From the NCBI RefSeq assembly GCF_900129505.1, contig NZ_LT670818.1:4497001-4561000 (forward strand): 64,000 nucleotides of DNA. The letters are read 5' to 3'. Under the pieces are notes generated by a model, which saw nothing but the letters and a program-made list of their open reading frames with translations, did not search any database and was not told the DNA's origin. The position numbers were made by a program, and so were the translations under genes. Positions within the stretch are counted from its first letter, which is position 1; the number at the start of each line of letters is the position of its first letter. This stretch comes from Bradyrhizobium erythrophlei. GTDB lineage: Bacteria; Pseudomonadota; Alphaproteobacteria; Rhizobiales; Xanthobacteraceae. Of the stretch, positions 32,721-40,447 are shown one piece after another.

Positions 32721-33734
32721 ATGCGCAAGCTCATTCAGGCCGTCGCTGCGGCCACCATTTCGGCCGCCATGTTCTTGGCTCCGGCCGCAGCGTTGGCCCA
32801 GAGCCCGATCATCATCAAGTTCAGCCATGTTGTCGCCAACGACACGCCGAAGGGCAAGGGCGCCCTGAAGTTCAAGGAACTCGCCGAGAAATACACCGAC
32901 GGCAAGGTCAAGATCGAAGTCTATCCGAACTCGTCGCTGTACAAGGACAAGGAAGAGATCGAGGCGCTGCAGCTCGGCTCGGTGCAGATGCTGGCGCCGT
33001 CGACGGCGAAATTTGCTCCCCTCGGTATCAAGGAGTTCGAGGCGCTCGACCTGCCGTGGCTGTTCAAGGACGAGGAGACCTACGACAAGGCCATGAAGGG
33101 GCCGGTCGGCAAATGGCTGTTCCAGAAACTGGAGGCCAAGGGCATCAGCGGCCTTGGCTATTGGACCAATGGTTTTCACATGGCCTCGGCCAACCGTCCG
33201 CTAATCACGCCGGCGGATTTCCAGGGCCTCAAGGTCCGCATCTCCGGCTCCAAGATCGCCGACCGCTATTTCCGCGACATCGGCTCGATCCCCCAGATCA
33301 TGGCGTTCTCCGAAGTCTATCAGGCGCTGCAGACCGGCGTCGTCGACGGCTGCGAGAATACGCCGTCGAACTACCTGACGCAGAAATTCTATGAAGTGCA
33401 GAAGGACATCACGGTGTCCTATCACGCCCATCTGCAATACGCCGTCATCGTCGATTCGAAGTTCTGGAGCGGACTGCCGCCGGATATCCGCGCCCAGCTC
33501 GAAAAGGCGATGGACGAGGCGACCGAATATACCAACTCGATCGCTGTCAAGGAAAACGAGGACGCGCTGGCCGAGATCAAGAAGTCGGGCAAGACCACGC
33601 TGCACTACCTGACGGAGGACCAGAAGAAGGCCTGGCAGGACGCGATGCGCCCGACCTATGCCTGGGCCAAGGGCCGCGTCGGGCAGGAGGTGCTCGACCT
33701 CGTGGCCAAGCAACTCGACGTCAAGATGAACTGA
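32721..33734 (+). CDS. dctP: TRAP transporter substrate-binding protein DctP
   Basis: The protein is 337 aa and periplasmic (signal peptide to about residue 26, cut after ALA). The DctP fold is evident: IIIKFSHVVANDTPKGKGALKFKELAE, VKIEVYPNSSLYKDKEEIEALQLG, LDLPWLF, GYWTNGF, and LKVRISGSKIADRYF with the conserved ligand arginine. The final YQALQTGVVDGCENTPSNYL segment is diagnostic. It binds an organic acid, probably a dicarboxylate, for Na+-driven uptake by the fused membrane protein encoded 85 bp downstream. ATG 32721 is chosen for its ideal ribosome site and signal peptide. Confidence 0.93.
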   Translation: MRKLIQAVAAATISAAMFLAPAAALAQSPIIIKFSHVVANDTPKGKGALKFKELAEKYTDGKVKIEVYPNSSLYKDKEEIEALQLGSVQMLAPSTAKFAPLGIKEFEALDLPWLFKDEETYDKAMKGPVGKWLFQKLEAKGISGLGYWTNGFHMASANRPLITPADFQGLKVRISGSKIADRYFRDIGSIPQIMAFSEVYQALQTGVVDGCENTPSNYLTQKFYEVQKDITVSYHAHLQYAVIVDSKFWSGLPPDIRAQLEKAMDEATEYTNSIAVKENEDALAEIKKSGKTTLHYLTEDQKKAWQDAMRPTYAWAKGRVGQEVLDLVAKQLDVKMN

Positions 33735-33761
33735 CGGCCGGCCTTCATCACAACAACAAGA

Positions 33762-33795
33762 AAACGGTCGGGGGTGATCGCACTCCCGGCCGTTT
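33762..33795 (+). promoter_or_regulatory. Intercistronic stem-loop between dctP and dctQM
   Basis: AAACGGTCGGGGGT and ACTCCCGGCCGTTT pair over 14 bp (two G-U pairs in RNA) around a 6-nt loop. Stem-loops here typically stabilise the binding-protein message or reduce read-through, giving more DctP than membrane protein. Confidence 0.6.
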
Positions 33796-33819
33796 CGGCG
33801 CAAGGCGGGGGGATTTCGC

Positions 33820-35859
33820 GTGTCCAAGGTGCTCAACCGAGCGCTCGACCATCTGGAAGAGTGGATTATCGCCACGCTGATCGCGGCGGCGACGGCGCTG
33901 ATCTTCTTCGCCGTGCTGCATCGTTACGGCACCGGCGTCTCGATCGACCTGTCGAAATGGACGGCCGCGCGCGGCATTCCGATCCTGCCCGCGATCTTCA
34001 AGGACATTTTCCTGTGGCTGGCCGCGGTCGATGTCTCGTGGGCGCAGGAACTGTGCATCTACATGTTCATCTGGATGGCCAAGTTCGGCGCCGCCTATGG
34101 CGTGCGCACCGGCATCCATGTCGGCGTCGACATTCTCGTCAACCGGGTGCCGGCCCGCTCGCGCAAACAGGTCATCCTGTTCAGCCTGCTGTGCGGCGCG
34201 TTCTTCACCGGCATGATCGCGAGCTTCGGCGCCTCGTTCGTATGGGAGATGTTCAAAACCGGCCAGCAGTCCAACGATCTGGAAGCGCCGATGTGGATCG
34301 TCTATCTCGCGATCCCGCTCGGCTCCGGCCTGATGTGCTTCCGCTTCCTGCAGGTGTCGTGGTTCTACTACTGGACCGGCGAACTGCCGCACCACAACGA
34401 GGCGCAGGTCGAGGGCGTCGAGATCACCGCGCCCGGGCTGCACCCCGAGGCCGCCGATCCCGCCAAAGACACACGCAGGACAAGCCCGCTGGGCACGATC
34501 CTGATCCTGGCGCCGATCCTGATCCTGATGGTGTGCCTGGCTGAGAAGGCCGGCATCATCGCGATGCCGCAGGCGCTGCGCGCGGGCACCATCTTCGCGC
34601 TCTTGATCGCACTGATGCTGACGGGCATCCCGATCTCGATCGCGCTCGGGCTTACCGTGATGACGTTCCTGTTCACGCTGACCCGGGTTCCGATCGAAGC
34701 GGTGTCGATGAAGCTGTTTACCGGCATCGAGAATTTCGAGATCATGGCGATCCCGTTCTTCATCCTGGCCGGCAATTTCCTCACCCATGGCGGCGTCGCG
34801 CGCCGAATGATCAACTTCGCGATCTCGCTGATCGGGCATCTGCACGGTGGACTGGGACTGGCCGGCATCGTCGCCTGCTCGATGTTCGCGCTGGTGTGCG
34901 GATCGAGCGTCGCCACCGTCGCCGCGGTCGGGGCGATCGTGCTGCCGGAAATGGTGCGAAACGGCTATCCGATGCGCTTCGGCGCCGGCATCATCACGGT
35001 CGCGGGCTCGCTCGGCATCCTGATGCTGCCGTCGATCCCGAAGATCATCTACGCGATTTCCACGGGAACATCGATCGGCGCGCTGTTCGTTGCGGGTTTG
35101 CTGCCCGGCATCCTCTTGACCATCATGCTGTGCATCGTGACCTGGTATCTGGCGAGGCAGCGCAACTATCCGCGCATGACCAAGGCGACCTGGCTCGAGA
35201 CCGTGCATGCGTTCCGGGAAAGCATCTGGGGCCTGATGCTGGTCGTCATCATCATCGGCGGCATCTATAGCGGTCTGTTCACCGCGACCGAAGCCGCCGC
35301 CATGGCCGCGGTCTATTCGTTCTTCATCTCGGTCTTCGTCTACAAGGCGCTCAAGTTCAAGGATGTGCCGCGGGTATTGCTGCGCGCCGCCAACACTAGC
35401 GCCATGCTGCTCTACATCGTGACCAACGCGGTGTTGTTTTCGTTCGTGCTCAGCAACGAGAACATTCCGGCCGCGCTGGCCGACTGGATCATCACGCAGG
35501 ATCTGGGCTGGGTCGGCTTCCTGCTGCTTGTCAACGTCCTGCTGCTGATGGCCGGCAATTTCATGGAGCCGACCTCGATCATCCTGATCATGGCGCCGAT
35601 CCTGGCGCCGGCCGCGAAACGGCTCGGCATCGATCTGGTGCATTTCGGCATCGTGATCGACGTCAACATGGAGGTCGGCCTGTGCCACCCGCCGGTCGGG
35701 CTCAACCTCTACGTCGCATCGATGATCGCCGGCATGCGCATCACCGATCTCGCCATGGCGGTGATGCCGTGGCTGCTCACCATGCTGGTGTTCCTTGTGA
35801 TCGTGACCTATTGGCCGGCGCTGACGCTGTTTCTCCCGCATCTGCTCGGGATGCATTAG
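33820..35859 (+). CDS. Fused TRAP transporter small and large permease subunits (DctQM)
   Basis: The product is 679 aa. Residues 1-210 or so are a DctQ domain: four helices, with the conserved SWAQELCIYMFIWMAKFGAAYG and GVRTGIHVGVD. A charged linker (about 195-225) leads into a full DctM domain of 11-12 helices with AIPFFILAGNFLTHGGVARRM, GGLGLAGIVACSMFALVCGSS and MEPTSIILIMAPILAP. Together they form the elevator and scaffold of the Na+ symporter for the DctP ligand. DctQ and DctM are usually separate; fusions are known. The GTG start is preceded by GGGGGGA. Confidence 0.93.
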   Translation: MSKVLNRALDHLEEWIIATLIAAATALIFFAVLHRYGTGVSIDLSKWTAARGIPILPAIFKDIFLWLAAVDVSWAQELCIYMFIWMAKFGAAYGVRTGIHVGVDILVNRVPARSRKQVILFSLLCGAFFTGMIASFGASFVWEMFKTGQQSNDLEAPMWIVYLAIPLGSGLMCFRFLQVSWFYYWTGELPHHNEAQVEGVEITAPGLHPEAADPAKDTRRTSPLGTILILAPILILMVCLAEKAGIIAMPQALRAGTIFALLIALMLTGIPISIALGLTVMTFLFTLTRVPIEAVSMKLFTGIENFEIMAIPFFILAGNFLTHGGVARRMINFAISLIGHLHGGLGLAGIVACSMFALVCGSSVATVAAVGAIVLPEMVRNGYPMRFGAGIITVAGSLGILMLPSIPKIIYAISTGTSIGALFVAGLLPGILLTIMLCIVTWYLARQRNYPRMTKATWLETVHAFRESIWGLMLVVIIIGGIYSGLFTATEAAAMAAVYSFFISVFVYKALKFKDVPRVLLRAANTSAMLLYIVTNAVLFSFVLSNENIPAALADWIITQDLGWVGFLLLVNVLLLMAGNFMEPTSIILIMAPILAPAAKRLGIDLVHFGIVIDVNMEVGLCHPPVGLNLYVASMIAGMRITDLAMAVMPWLLTMLVFLVIVTYWPALTLFLPHLLGMH

Positions 35860-35880
35860 CGATTCCTGAGCGCGCTTGTG

Positions 35881-35985
35881 TGGCCTCGTGGTTCGAGACG
35901 CGCGGCGTCGCCGCGCTCCTCACCATGAGGGTCTAAGACCTCATCCTGAGGAGGCGCGAAAGCGCCGTCTCGAAGGATGAAGCCA
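35881..35985. repeat. Paired palindromic repeat (REP doublet)
   Basis: Two adjacent palindromic units: CCTCGTGGTTCGAGACGCG through to CTCCTCACCATGAGG, and CCTCATCCTGAGGAGGCG with GAAAGCGCC and CGTCTCGAAGGATGA. They lie between convergent genes. This CCTCATCCTGAGG/CTCGAAGGATG element is widespread in bradyrhizobial genomes, to my recollection. Confidence 0.65.
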
Positions 35986-36011
35986 CCGAACTGGAATGCC
36001 TGGCTTCGAGT

Positions 36012-36980
36012 CTAATCCACGCTGATATTTCCAGCCTTGATCGGCGCCGCCCATTTGACGATCTCGCTTTGCACGAATTCGGCGAGGTATTCCGGCGTGG
36101 TGCGGTCGTCGGACACGAAGACGAGGCCGGCGCTTTCGAGTTTCTCGCGCACCGCCGGCGTCTTCATGGCTTCGACGGTGGCGCGGTTGAGCTCTTGCAC
36201 GATCGGCTCGGGCGTTCCCTTCGGCAGGAAGAACGCGTTCCAGGTATAGGCCTCGACGTCGAATCCCTGCTCGATGGCGGTGGGCACGTCCGGCAGCACC
36301 TTTGAGCGCTCCCTGGTCAGGATGGCGATCGGCTTCACCGTGCCGGCGTCGATCTGCGGCTTTGCCGTGGTGATGATGTCGCAGAGGTAATCGACCCGGC
36401 CGCCCATCAAGTCCTGCATCGCCGGGTTCGCGCCGCGATAGGGCACATGGACGATGTCGAGCCCGGTGACCATGTTGACCAGCGCGCAGCCGAGATGGAT
36501 CGCCGATCCGGTGCCGGCGGAGGCGAACTGCATCTTGTCCTTGTTGGCTTTGCCGTAGGCGACGAATTCCTTCATGTCCCTGACCGGCAGGTCCCTGCGC
36601 GCCACCAGCACCAGCGGCGCCTCGACCATCAGCGCGACCGGCGCAAAATCCGTCACGGAATTGTAGGCCGGCTTTTTGAACAGGCTCTGGTTCTGCGCCT
36701 GGGTGCCGACGGTGCCGAGCAGAAAGGTATAGCCGTCGGGCGCGGCCTTGGCGACGCGGTCGGCGCCGTTCATGCCGCCGGCGCCGCCGACGTTTTCGAT
36801 GATAACGGATTGCCCGAGGATTTCGCCCATGCGCTGCGCGAACAGCCGCGCGACCACGTCGTTCGGCCCGCCCGCCGCGAACGGATTGATCATGGTGATG
36901 GTTCGCGTCGGCCAATCCGCGGCGTGGGCGGCGCTGCTCAACGCCAAGGCGACAACGAGCGCGCTGACGACTTTCCGCAT
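36012..36980 (-). CDS. TctC/Bug-family periplasmic binding protein
   Basis: The protein is 322 aa with a signal peptide cut after AHA (about 21). The TctC (Bug) fold is clear: WPTRTITMINPFAAGGPNDVVARLFA, VIIENVGGAGGMNGADRVAKAAPDGYTFL, GTGSAIHLGCALV, IVHVPYRGANPAMQDLMGGRVDY. It captures small organic acids for a tripartite tricarboxylate transporter, but no tctAB genes are next to it. It may be an orphan receptor or sensor, as is common for Bug proteins. GGGAGGAAACC precedes the ATG. It is 28 bp downstream of the MocR gene, so probably co-transcribed. Confidence 0.92.
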   Translation of the reverse strand: MRKVVSALVVALALSSAAHAADWPTRTITMINPFAAGGPNDVVARLFAQRMGEILGQSVIIENVGGAGGMNGADRVAKAAPDGYTFLLGTVGTQAQNQSLFKKPAYNSVTDFAPVALMVEAPLVLVARRDLPVRDMKEFVAYGKANKDKMQFASAGTGSAIHLGCALVNMVTGLDIVHVPYRGANPAMQDLMGGRVDYLCDIITTAKPQIDAGTVKPIAILTRERSKVLPDVPTAIEQGFDVEAYTWNAFFLPKGTPEPIVQELNRATVEAMKTPAVREKLESAGLVFVSDDRTTPEYLAEFVQSEIVKWAAPIKAGNISVD

Positions 36981-37008
36981 GGTTTCCTCCCGTTTTTTTG
37001 TTTGGTCT

Positions 37009-38379
37009 TCAGACGAAGGAGATCGCTTCGGCCATCTCCAGGATTCTGCGGATTTCGGTCAGCGCGCGCTCGAGATCCGCTTCGGTCGCGGGCGCGCCGA
37101 GGCAAAGCCGGACGCCGAGGCTTTCGTTCTCCACGCGCCGCAGCGCGCCGGGAGGGGCGAGCGTGATCCCGGCTTGCGCCGCCTGCGCGATCAGCGCCGC
37201 CAGCGTGCGGCCGGCAGGCAACGGAAGCCAGAGATGAAAGCCGGGCGCGCCGGTCGCGGGCGGCAGCCATTCCCCGAGAATCCGGCGCGCGATGCCGTCG
37301 CGAATGGCGGCCTTGTCGCGCTTGAGCTTGGCCTGGCGGGCGAGGCCGCCATTGCCGATCAGCCGCGCCACCACTTCGGCCATCACCGGCACGGCCATCC
37401 ACCCCGTCGCGCGCAGCGCGTTGATCGACCGATCGCGAAACGCCTCCGGCGCGACCATCGCGGCGATGCGCAAGCCCGGCGCCAGGCATTTTGCGAAACT
37501 GACGATGTAGAAGCTGCGCTCGGGAATGAGTTTTGCGATCGGCGCCAGCGGCGGCGACAGCAAATAGCCGTAGGCGTCGTCTTCGAGCAGATAGGCGTCG
37601 TGCCTGCGCACGATCTCGGCGATCGCCTGCCGACGTTTGGCCGGCATCACCGATCCCATCGGCGTCTGCAGCGTCGGCATGCAATAGAGCACGCGCGCCT
37701 TGGTCTCGGCAAAGGCGCGGTCGAGCTGTTCGGGAACGAGACCTTGGGCATCGGTCGCGACGCCGTGCAGCCGGTAGCCCGATTGCGCCGAGAGCGCCAG
37801 CATGCCGGAATAAGTGTAGCTTTCGGTCAGCACGGCATCCTCAGGCGAGGCCACCATCGGAAGCGCGATCGATAGCGCGTGCTGTCCGCCATGGGTGATG
37901 AAGAGATGATCGGGCTCCGCGGTGACGCCGAGCGCCGAAAGCCAGGTGACCATCGCCTCGCGATGCTGGCGCAGGCCCTGATGCGGCAGATAGCCGAGCA
38001 GGTTCGACATCTCGCCGTCGGCGACGATCTCCGCCAGCGCCGCCGCAATGATGTCGTCTTCGCCGGTATAGGGCGGTACGTTCAGCGCGAGGTTGATCGT
38101 TGCCTCCGAAGCGCCGAGGCCGCGCGCCTCGCCGCGTCGCCTTTGCACGAAGGTGCCGCGTCCGACTTCGCCCGAGATCAACCCGCGTTGCTCGGCCTCC
38201 GCATAGGCTTTCGAGATCGTGCCGACGCTGAGATCGAGCCGCTGCGCCATGTCGCGCTGGGGCAATAGCCGCATCCCCGGCTTGACACGGCCCGCAGCGA
38301 GGTCGGCTTCCAGCGCGGATACGAAGGCGAGATAACGCGGCCCGGGAAACGAAGCGAGAGCGGGTACCCAGTCGGTCAT
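37009..38379 (-). CDS. MocR-type regulator (GntR HTH fused to an aminotransferase fold)
   Basis: The protein is 456 aa. The GntR winged helix occupies about residues 12-80 (VKPGMRLLPQRDMAQRLDLSVGTISKAYAEAEQRGLISG). A PLP fold-type I domain follows, with LLGYLPHQGLRQHREAM, THGGQHALSIAL and the PLP lysine in YIVSFAKCLAPGLRIA. MocR proteins sense PLP adducts or amino compounds rather than acting as transaminases. It is divergent from the molybdenum hydroxylase operon and is its likely regulator. A perfect 16-bp palindrome lies upstream. Confidence 0.9.
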   Translation of the reverse strand: MTDWVPALASFPGPRYLAFVSALEADLAAGRVKPGMRLLPQRDMAQRLDLSVGTISKAYAEAEQRGLISGEVGRGTFVQRRRGEARGLGASEATINLALNVPPYTGEDDIIAAALAEIVADGEMSNLLGYLPHQGLRQHREAMVTWLSALGVTAEPDHLFITHGGQHALSIALPMVASPEDAVLTESYTYSGMLALSAQSGYRLHGVATDAQGLVPEQLDRAFAETKARVLYCMPTLQTPMGSVMPAKRRQAIAEIVRRHDAYLLEDDAYGYLLSPPLAPIAKLIPERSFYIVSFAKCLAPGLRIAAMVAPEAFRDRSINALRATGWMAVPVMAEVVARLIGNGGLARQAKLKRDKAAIRDGIARRILGEWLPPATGAPGFHLWLPLPAGRTLAALIAQAAQAGITLAPPGALRRVENESLGVRLCLGAPATEADLERALTEIRRILEMAEAISFV

Positions 38380-38434
38380 TTCCTGCTATCCGCGTGATGC
38401 CTTGGCGCTGATGGTCGGCATTTCGCCGAGTAGT

Positions 38435-38450
38435 ACAATTTCGAAATTGT
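38435..38450. promoter_or_regulatory. Perfect 16-bp palindrome, candidate MocR operator
   Basis: ACAATTTCGAAATTGT is fully self-complementary and lies 56 bp upstream of the mocR start. Further CAATT words occur at 38563, 38571 and 38580 near the opposite promoter, so one regulator could bind both sides. Confidence 0.55.
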
Positions 38451-38622
38451 TTCAATAGTTGACACAAGGTCGGACCTCAATATCGCCGAATCCAGCGCTT
38501 TGTAAAGTAGCGATCTCAGAAAGTGCCATTTCAAAGGGTTTGTCGCCGGAGACGCATCGTTCCAATTTGACAATTGAACCAATTCAATCCCAGATAATCC
38601 ATCGGATTGCTTCAGTTTGTGT

Positions 38623-38652
38623 TTGACAATTTCGGTCGCCGGCTTCTATCGT
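38623..38652 (+). promoter_or_regulatory. Promoter candidate for the molybdenum hydroxylase operon
   Basis: A perfect TTGACA (38623-38628), an 18-bp spacer, then TATCGT (38647-38652). The expected start near 38660 gives a leader of about 50 nt before the TTG start at 38709. Three CAATT half-sites lie just upstream. Confidence 0.45.
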
Positions 38653-38708
38653 CGCTTCCAAGGCAGCGGGCTTTCGACAAGCTGACCGCCAAAAACCGGG
38701 AGCACGTT

Positions 38709-39035
38709 TTGATCTACGAAATCCGGATCTACGAAGCCGCCGAAGGCCGCGCCGAGGCGATGCGTCGCCGCTTTAGCGATCACGTCGCGACCAGGTTCTT
38801 TCCGCGTCATGGCATCGACCTGCTCGGCGCGTTCACCGCGCCAGTCGAAGACGGCCGCCTCACTTATATGACGCGCTTCGCCGACGAGGAATCGCGCAAG
38901 AAGGCCTGGGCCTCGTTCGCCACGGATCCGGAATGGGCGGCGCTGAAAGCCGCGACCGAAACCGGCGGGCCGCTGCTGAAGAACCAGACCGTTTCGGTGC
39001 TGTCGCCGGCGGTCGCCGGTCTCTTGCTCGGCTAG
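38709..39035 (+). CDS. NIPSNAP-family protein
   Basis: The product is 108 aa. It is a dimeric alpha+beta barrel (ferredoxin-like) domain of the NIPSNAP type. LIYEIRIYEAAEGRAEAMRRRF at the start and DLLGAFTAPVEDGRLTYMTRFAD follow the family pattern, as does ESRKKAWASFATDPEWAALKA. The TTG start at 38709 is chosen because GGGAGC lies 6 nt upstream and because it begins exactly at the conserved strand. An upstream TTG at 38607 would add unrelated residues. Function is not established for bacterial members; many sit in catabolic operons. First gene of the operon. Confidence 0.8.
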   Translation: MIYEIRIYEAAEGRAEAMRRRFSDHVATRFFPRHGIDLLGAFTAPVEDGRLTYMTRFADEESRKKAWASFATDPEWAALKAATETGGPLLKNQTVSVLSPAVAGLLLG

Positions 39036-39044
39036 CGGCCCCCG

Positions 39045-39929
39045 ATGAAACCCGCACCCTTCGACTATGTCCGGCCGGCGTCGCTCGCAGAGGCCTGCGA
39101 AATTCTGGCCGGCGACGATGACGCGCGCGTCATCGCGGGCGGGCAAACGCTGGTGCCGATGCTGGCGATGCGACTGGCGCGCCCCGCAAGGCTGATCGAT
39201 ATCCTGCGCTTGCCGGAGCTTACCGGAATTCGCGAAGAGAAGGATGCGATCGTCGTCGGCGCCACCACGCGGCAGGCGCAGGCCGAGCGCGATCCCGTCA
39301 TCCGCGCGTCAGTGCCGATGCTGGCGCGCGTGCTGCCATGGGTCGGGCATCCGCCGACCCGCAATCGCGGCACCGTCGGCGGCTCGATCGCCAATGGCGA
39401 TCCGTCGGCCGAAATCCCGCTGGTCGCGGTGACGCTGGGCGCCGAAATCATGCTTGCGTCGAAGGATGGTTCGACCTCGATGTCGGCGGAGGAGTTCTTC
39501 ATCGGGCCGATGGTGACGTCGATCGAGCAGGGCCAGTGCGTGCGCGCGATCCGGTTTCCGGTCTGGTCGCACCAGCGCATCGGGACGGGCTTCTTCGAGG
39601 TCAGCTCGCGGCGCTCGGACTTTGCATTCGTCTCGGCCGCGGCGCAGATCGGGCTCGACGAGGAGGGGCGCTGTCTCGACATCGCGCTCGGCCTTGGCGG
39701 CGTCGCCGACCGACCGTTGCGGCTCGATATGTCCTCACTCGTCGGAACCAGTCTCGATGACGCGCTGGCGACGGACGCGATCGACGCCGCCTGTGCCGAT
39801 ATCGAGGCGATGAGCGACCTGCACGCCAGCGCGACCTATCGCCGCCGCGTCGCCGGCGTGCTGTGCCTGCGCGCGCTGCAACAGGCGCGCGACAACGCCG
39901 CCGCCAGGCCAGCGAAAGGCGTGCGATGA
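39045..39929 (+). CDS. Molybdenum hydroxylase FAD subunit (CoxM-like)
   Basis: This 294-aa medium subunit belongs to a xanthine-dehydrogenase-type enzyme. The FAD-binding segments are VIAGGQTLVPMLAMRLARP (near residue 28) and HPPTRNRGTVGGSIANGDPSAEIPLV (near 103; the usual AHADP is ANGDP). The C-terminal CO-dehydrogenase flavoprotein domain follows. It passes electrons from the [2Fe-2S] subunit to an acceptor. It starts 9 bp after the NIPSNAP gene and overlaps the next gene (ATGA). Confidence 0.92.
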   Translation: MKPAPFDYVRPASLAEACEILAGDDDARVIAGGQTLVPMLAMRLARPARLIDILRLPELTGIREEKDAIVVGATTRQAQAERDPVIRASVPMLARVLPWVGHPPTRNRGTVGGSIANGDPSAEIPLVAVTLGAEIMLASKDGSTSMSAEEFFIGPMVTSIEQGQCVRAIRFPVWSHQRIGTGFFEVSSRRSDFAFVSAAAQIGLDEEGRCLDIALGLGGVADRPLRLDMSSLVGTSLDDALATDAIDAACADIEAMSDLHASATYRRRVAGVLCLRALQQARDNAAARPAKGVR

Positions 39930-40447
39930 AAGTCGACTTGCGTATCAACGGCGTCAGCCGCACCGCCGATATCGAGCCGCGCAAGACGCTGCTCGACGTG
40001 CTGCGCGAGAATTTCCTGCTCAACGGCGCCCATGCCGGCTGCGAGCACGGCGTCTGCGGCGCCTGCACGGTGCTGGTCGATGGCGAGCCGGTGCGGTCTT
40101 GCCTGATGTTCGCGGTGCAGGCGGACGGCTACGAGATCACCACCATCGAGGGGCTTGCACCGGCGCCGGGCGAACTCAGCGTGATCCAGGACGCGTTCTG
40201 CGAAACCCACGGCCTGCAATGCGGCTATTGCACGCCGGGCATGATCCTGTCGGCGCATGCGCTCCTGCAGCGCAACGTGACCCCGACGCGCGAGGAAATC
40301 GTCGAGGCGATCTCCGCCAATATTTGCCGCTGCACCGGCTACGGCCAGATCATCGAGGCTGTGCAGTTCGCCGCCGAGCGTTTGCGCCTCGCCAACACGC
40401 CGCATCCGGCCGCGCAGGCAGGCAAATCCGTCGCGGAGGCGAAATGA
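39926..40447 (+). CDS. Molybdenum hydroxylase [2Fe-2S] subunit (CoxS-like)
   Basis: The protein is 173 aa. All eight cluster cysteines are visible: GCEHGVCGACTVLVDG with RSCLMF in the plant-ferredoxin domain, and CGYCTPGMIL with NICRCTGYG in the helical domain. A tail of about 20 residues is rich in Ala/Pro. It connects the molybdenum site and FAD. It is coupled to both neighbours by ATGA overlaps, which fixes the start at 39926. Confidence 0.95.
   Translation: MKVDLRINGVSRTADIEPRKTLLDVLRENFLLNGAHAGCEHGVCGACTVLVDGEPVRSCLMFAVQADGYEITTIEGLAPAPGELSVIQDAFCETHGLQCGYCTPGMILSAHALLQRNVTPTREEIVEAISANICRCTGYGQIIEAVQFAAERLRLANTPHPAAQAGKSVAEAK

Noticed and set aside
33748..35856. 702-codon minus-strand frame opposite dctQM
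   Set aside because: It is a shadow of a membrane protein gene; the translation is rich in His, Asp, Gln and Arg without domain features.
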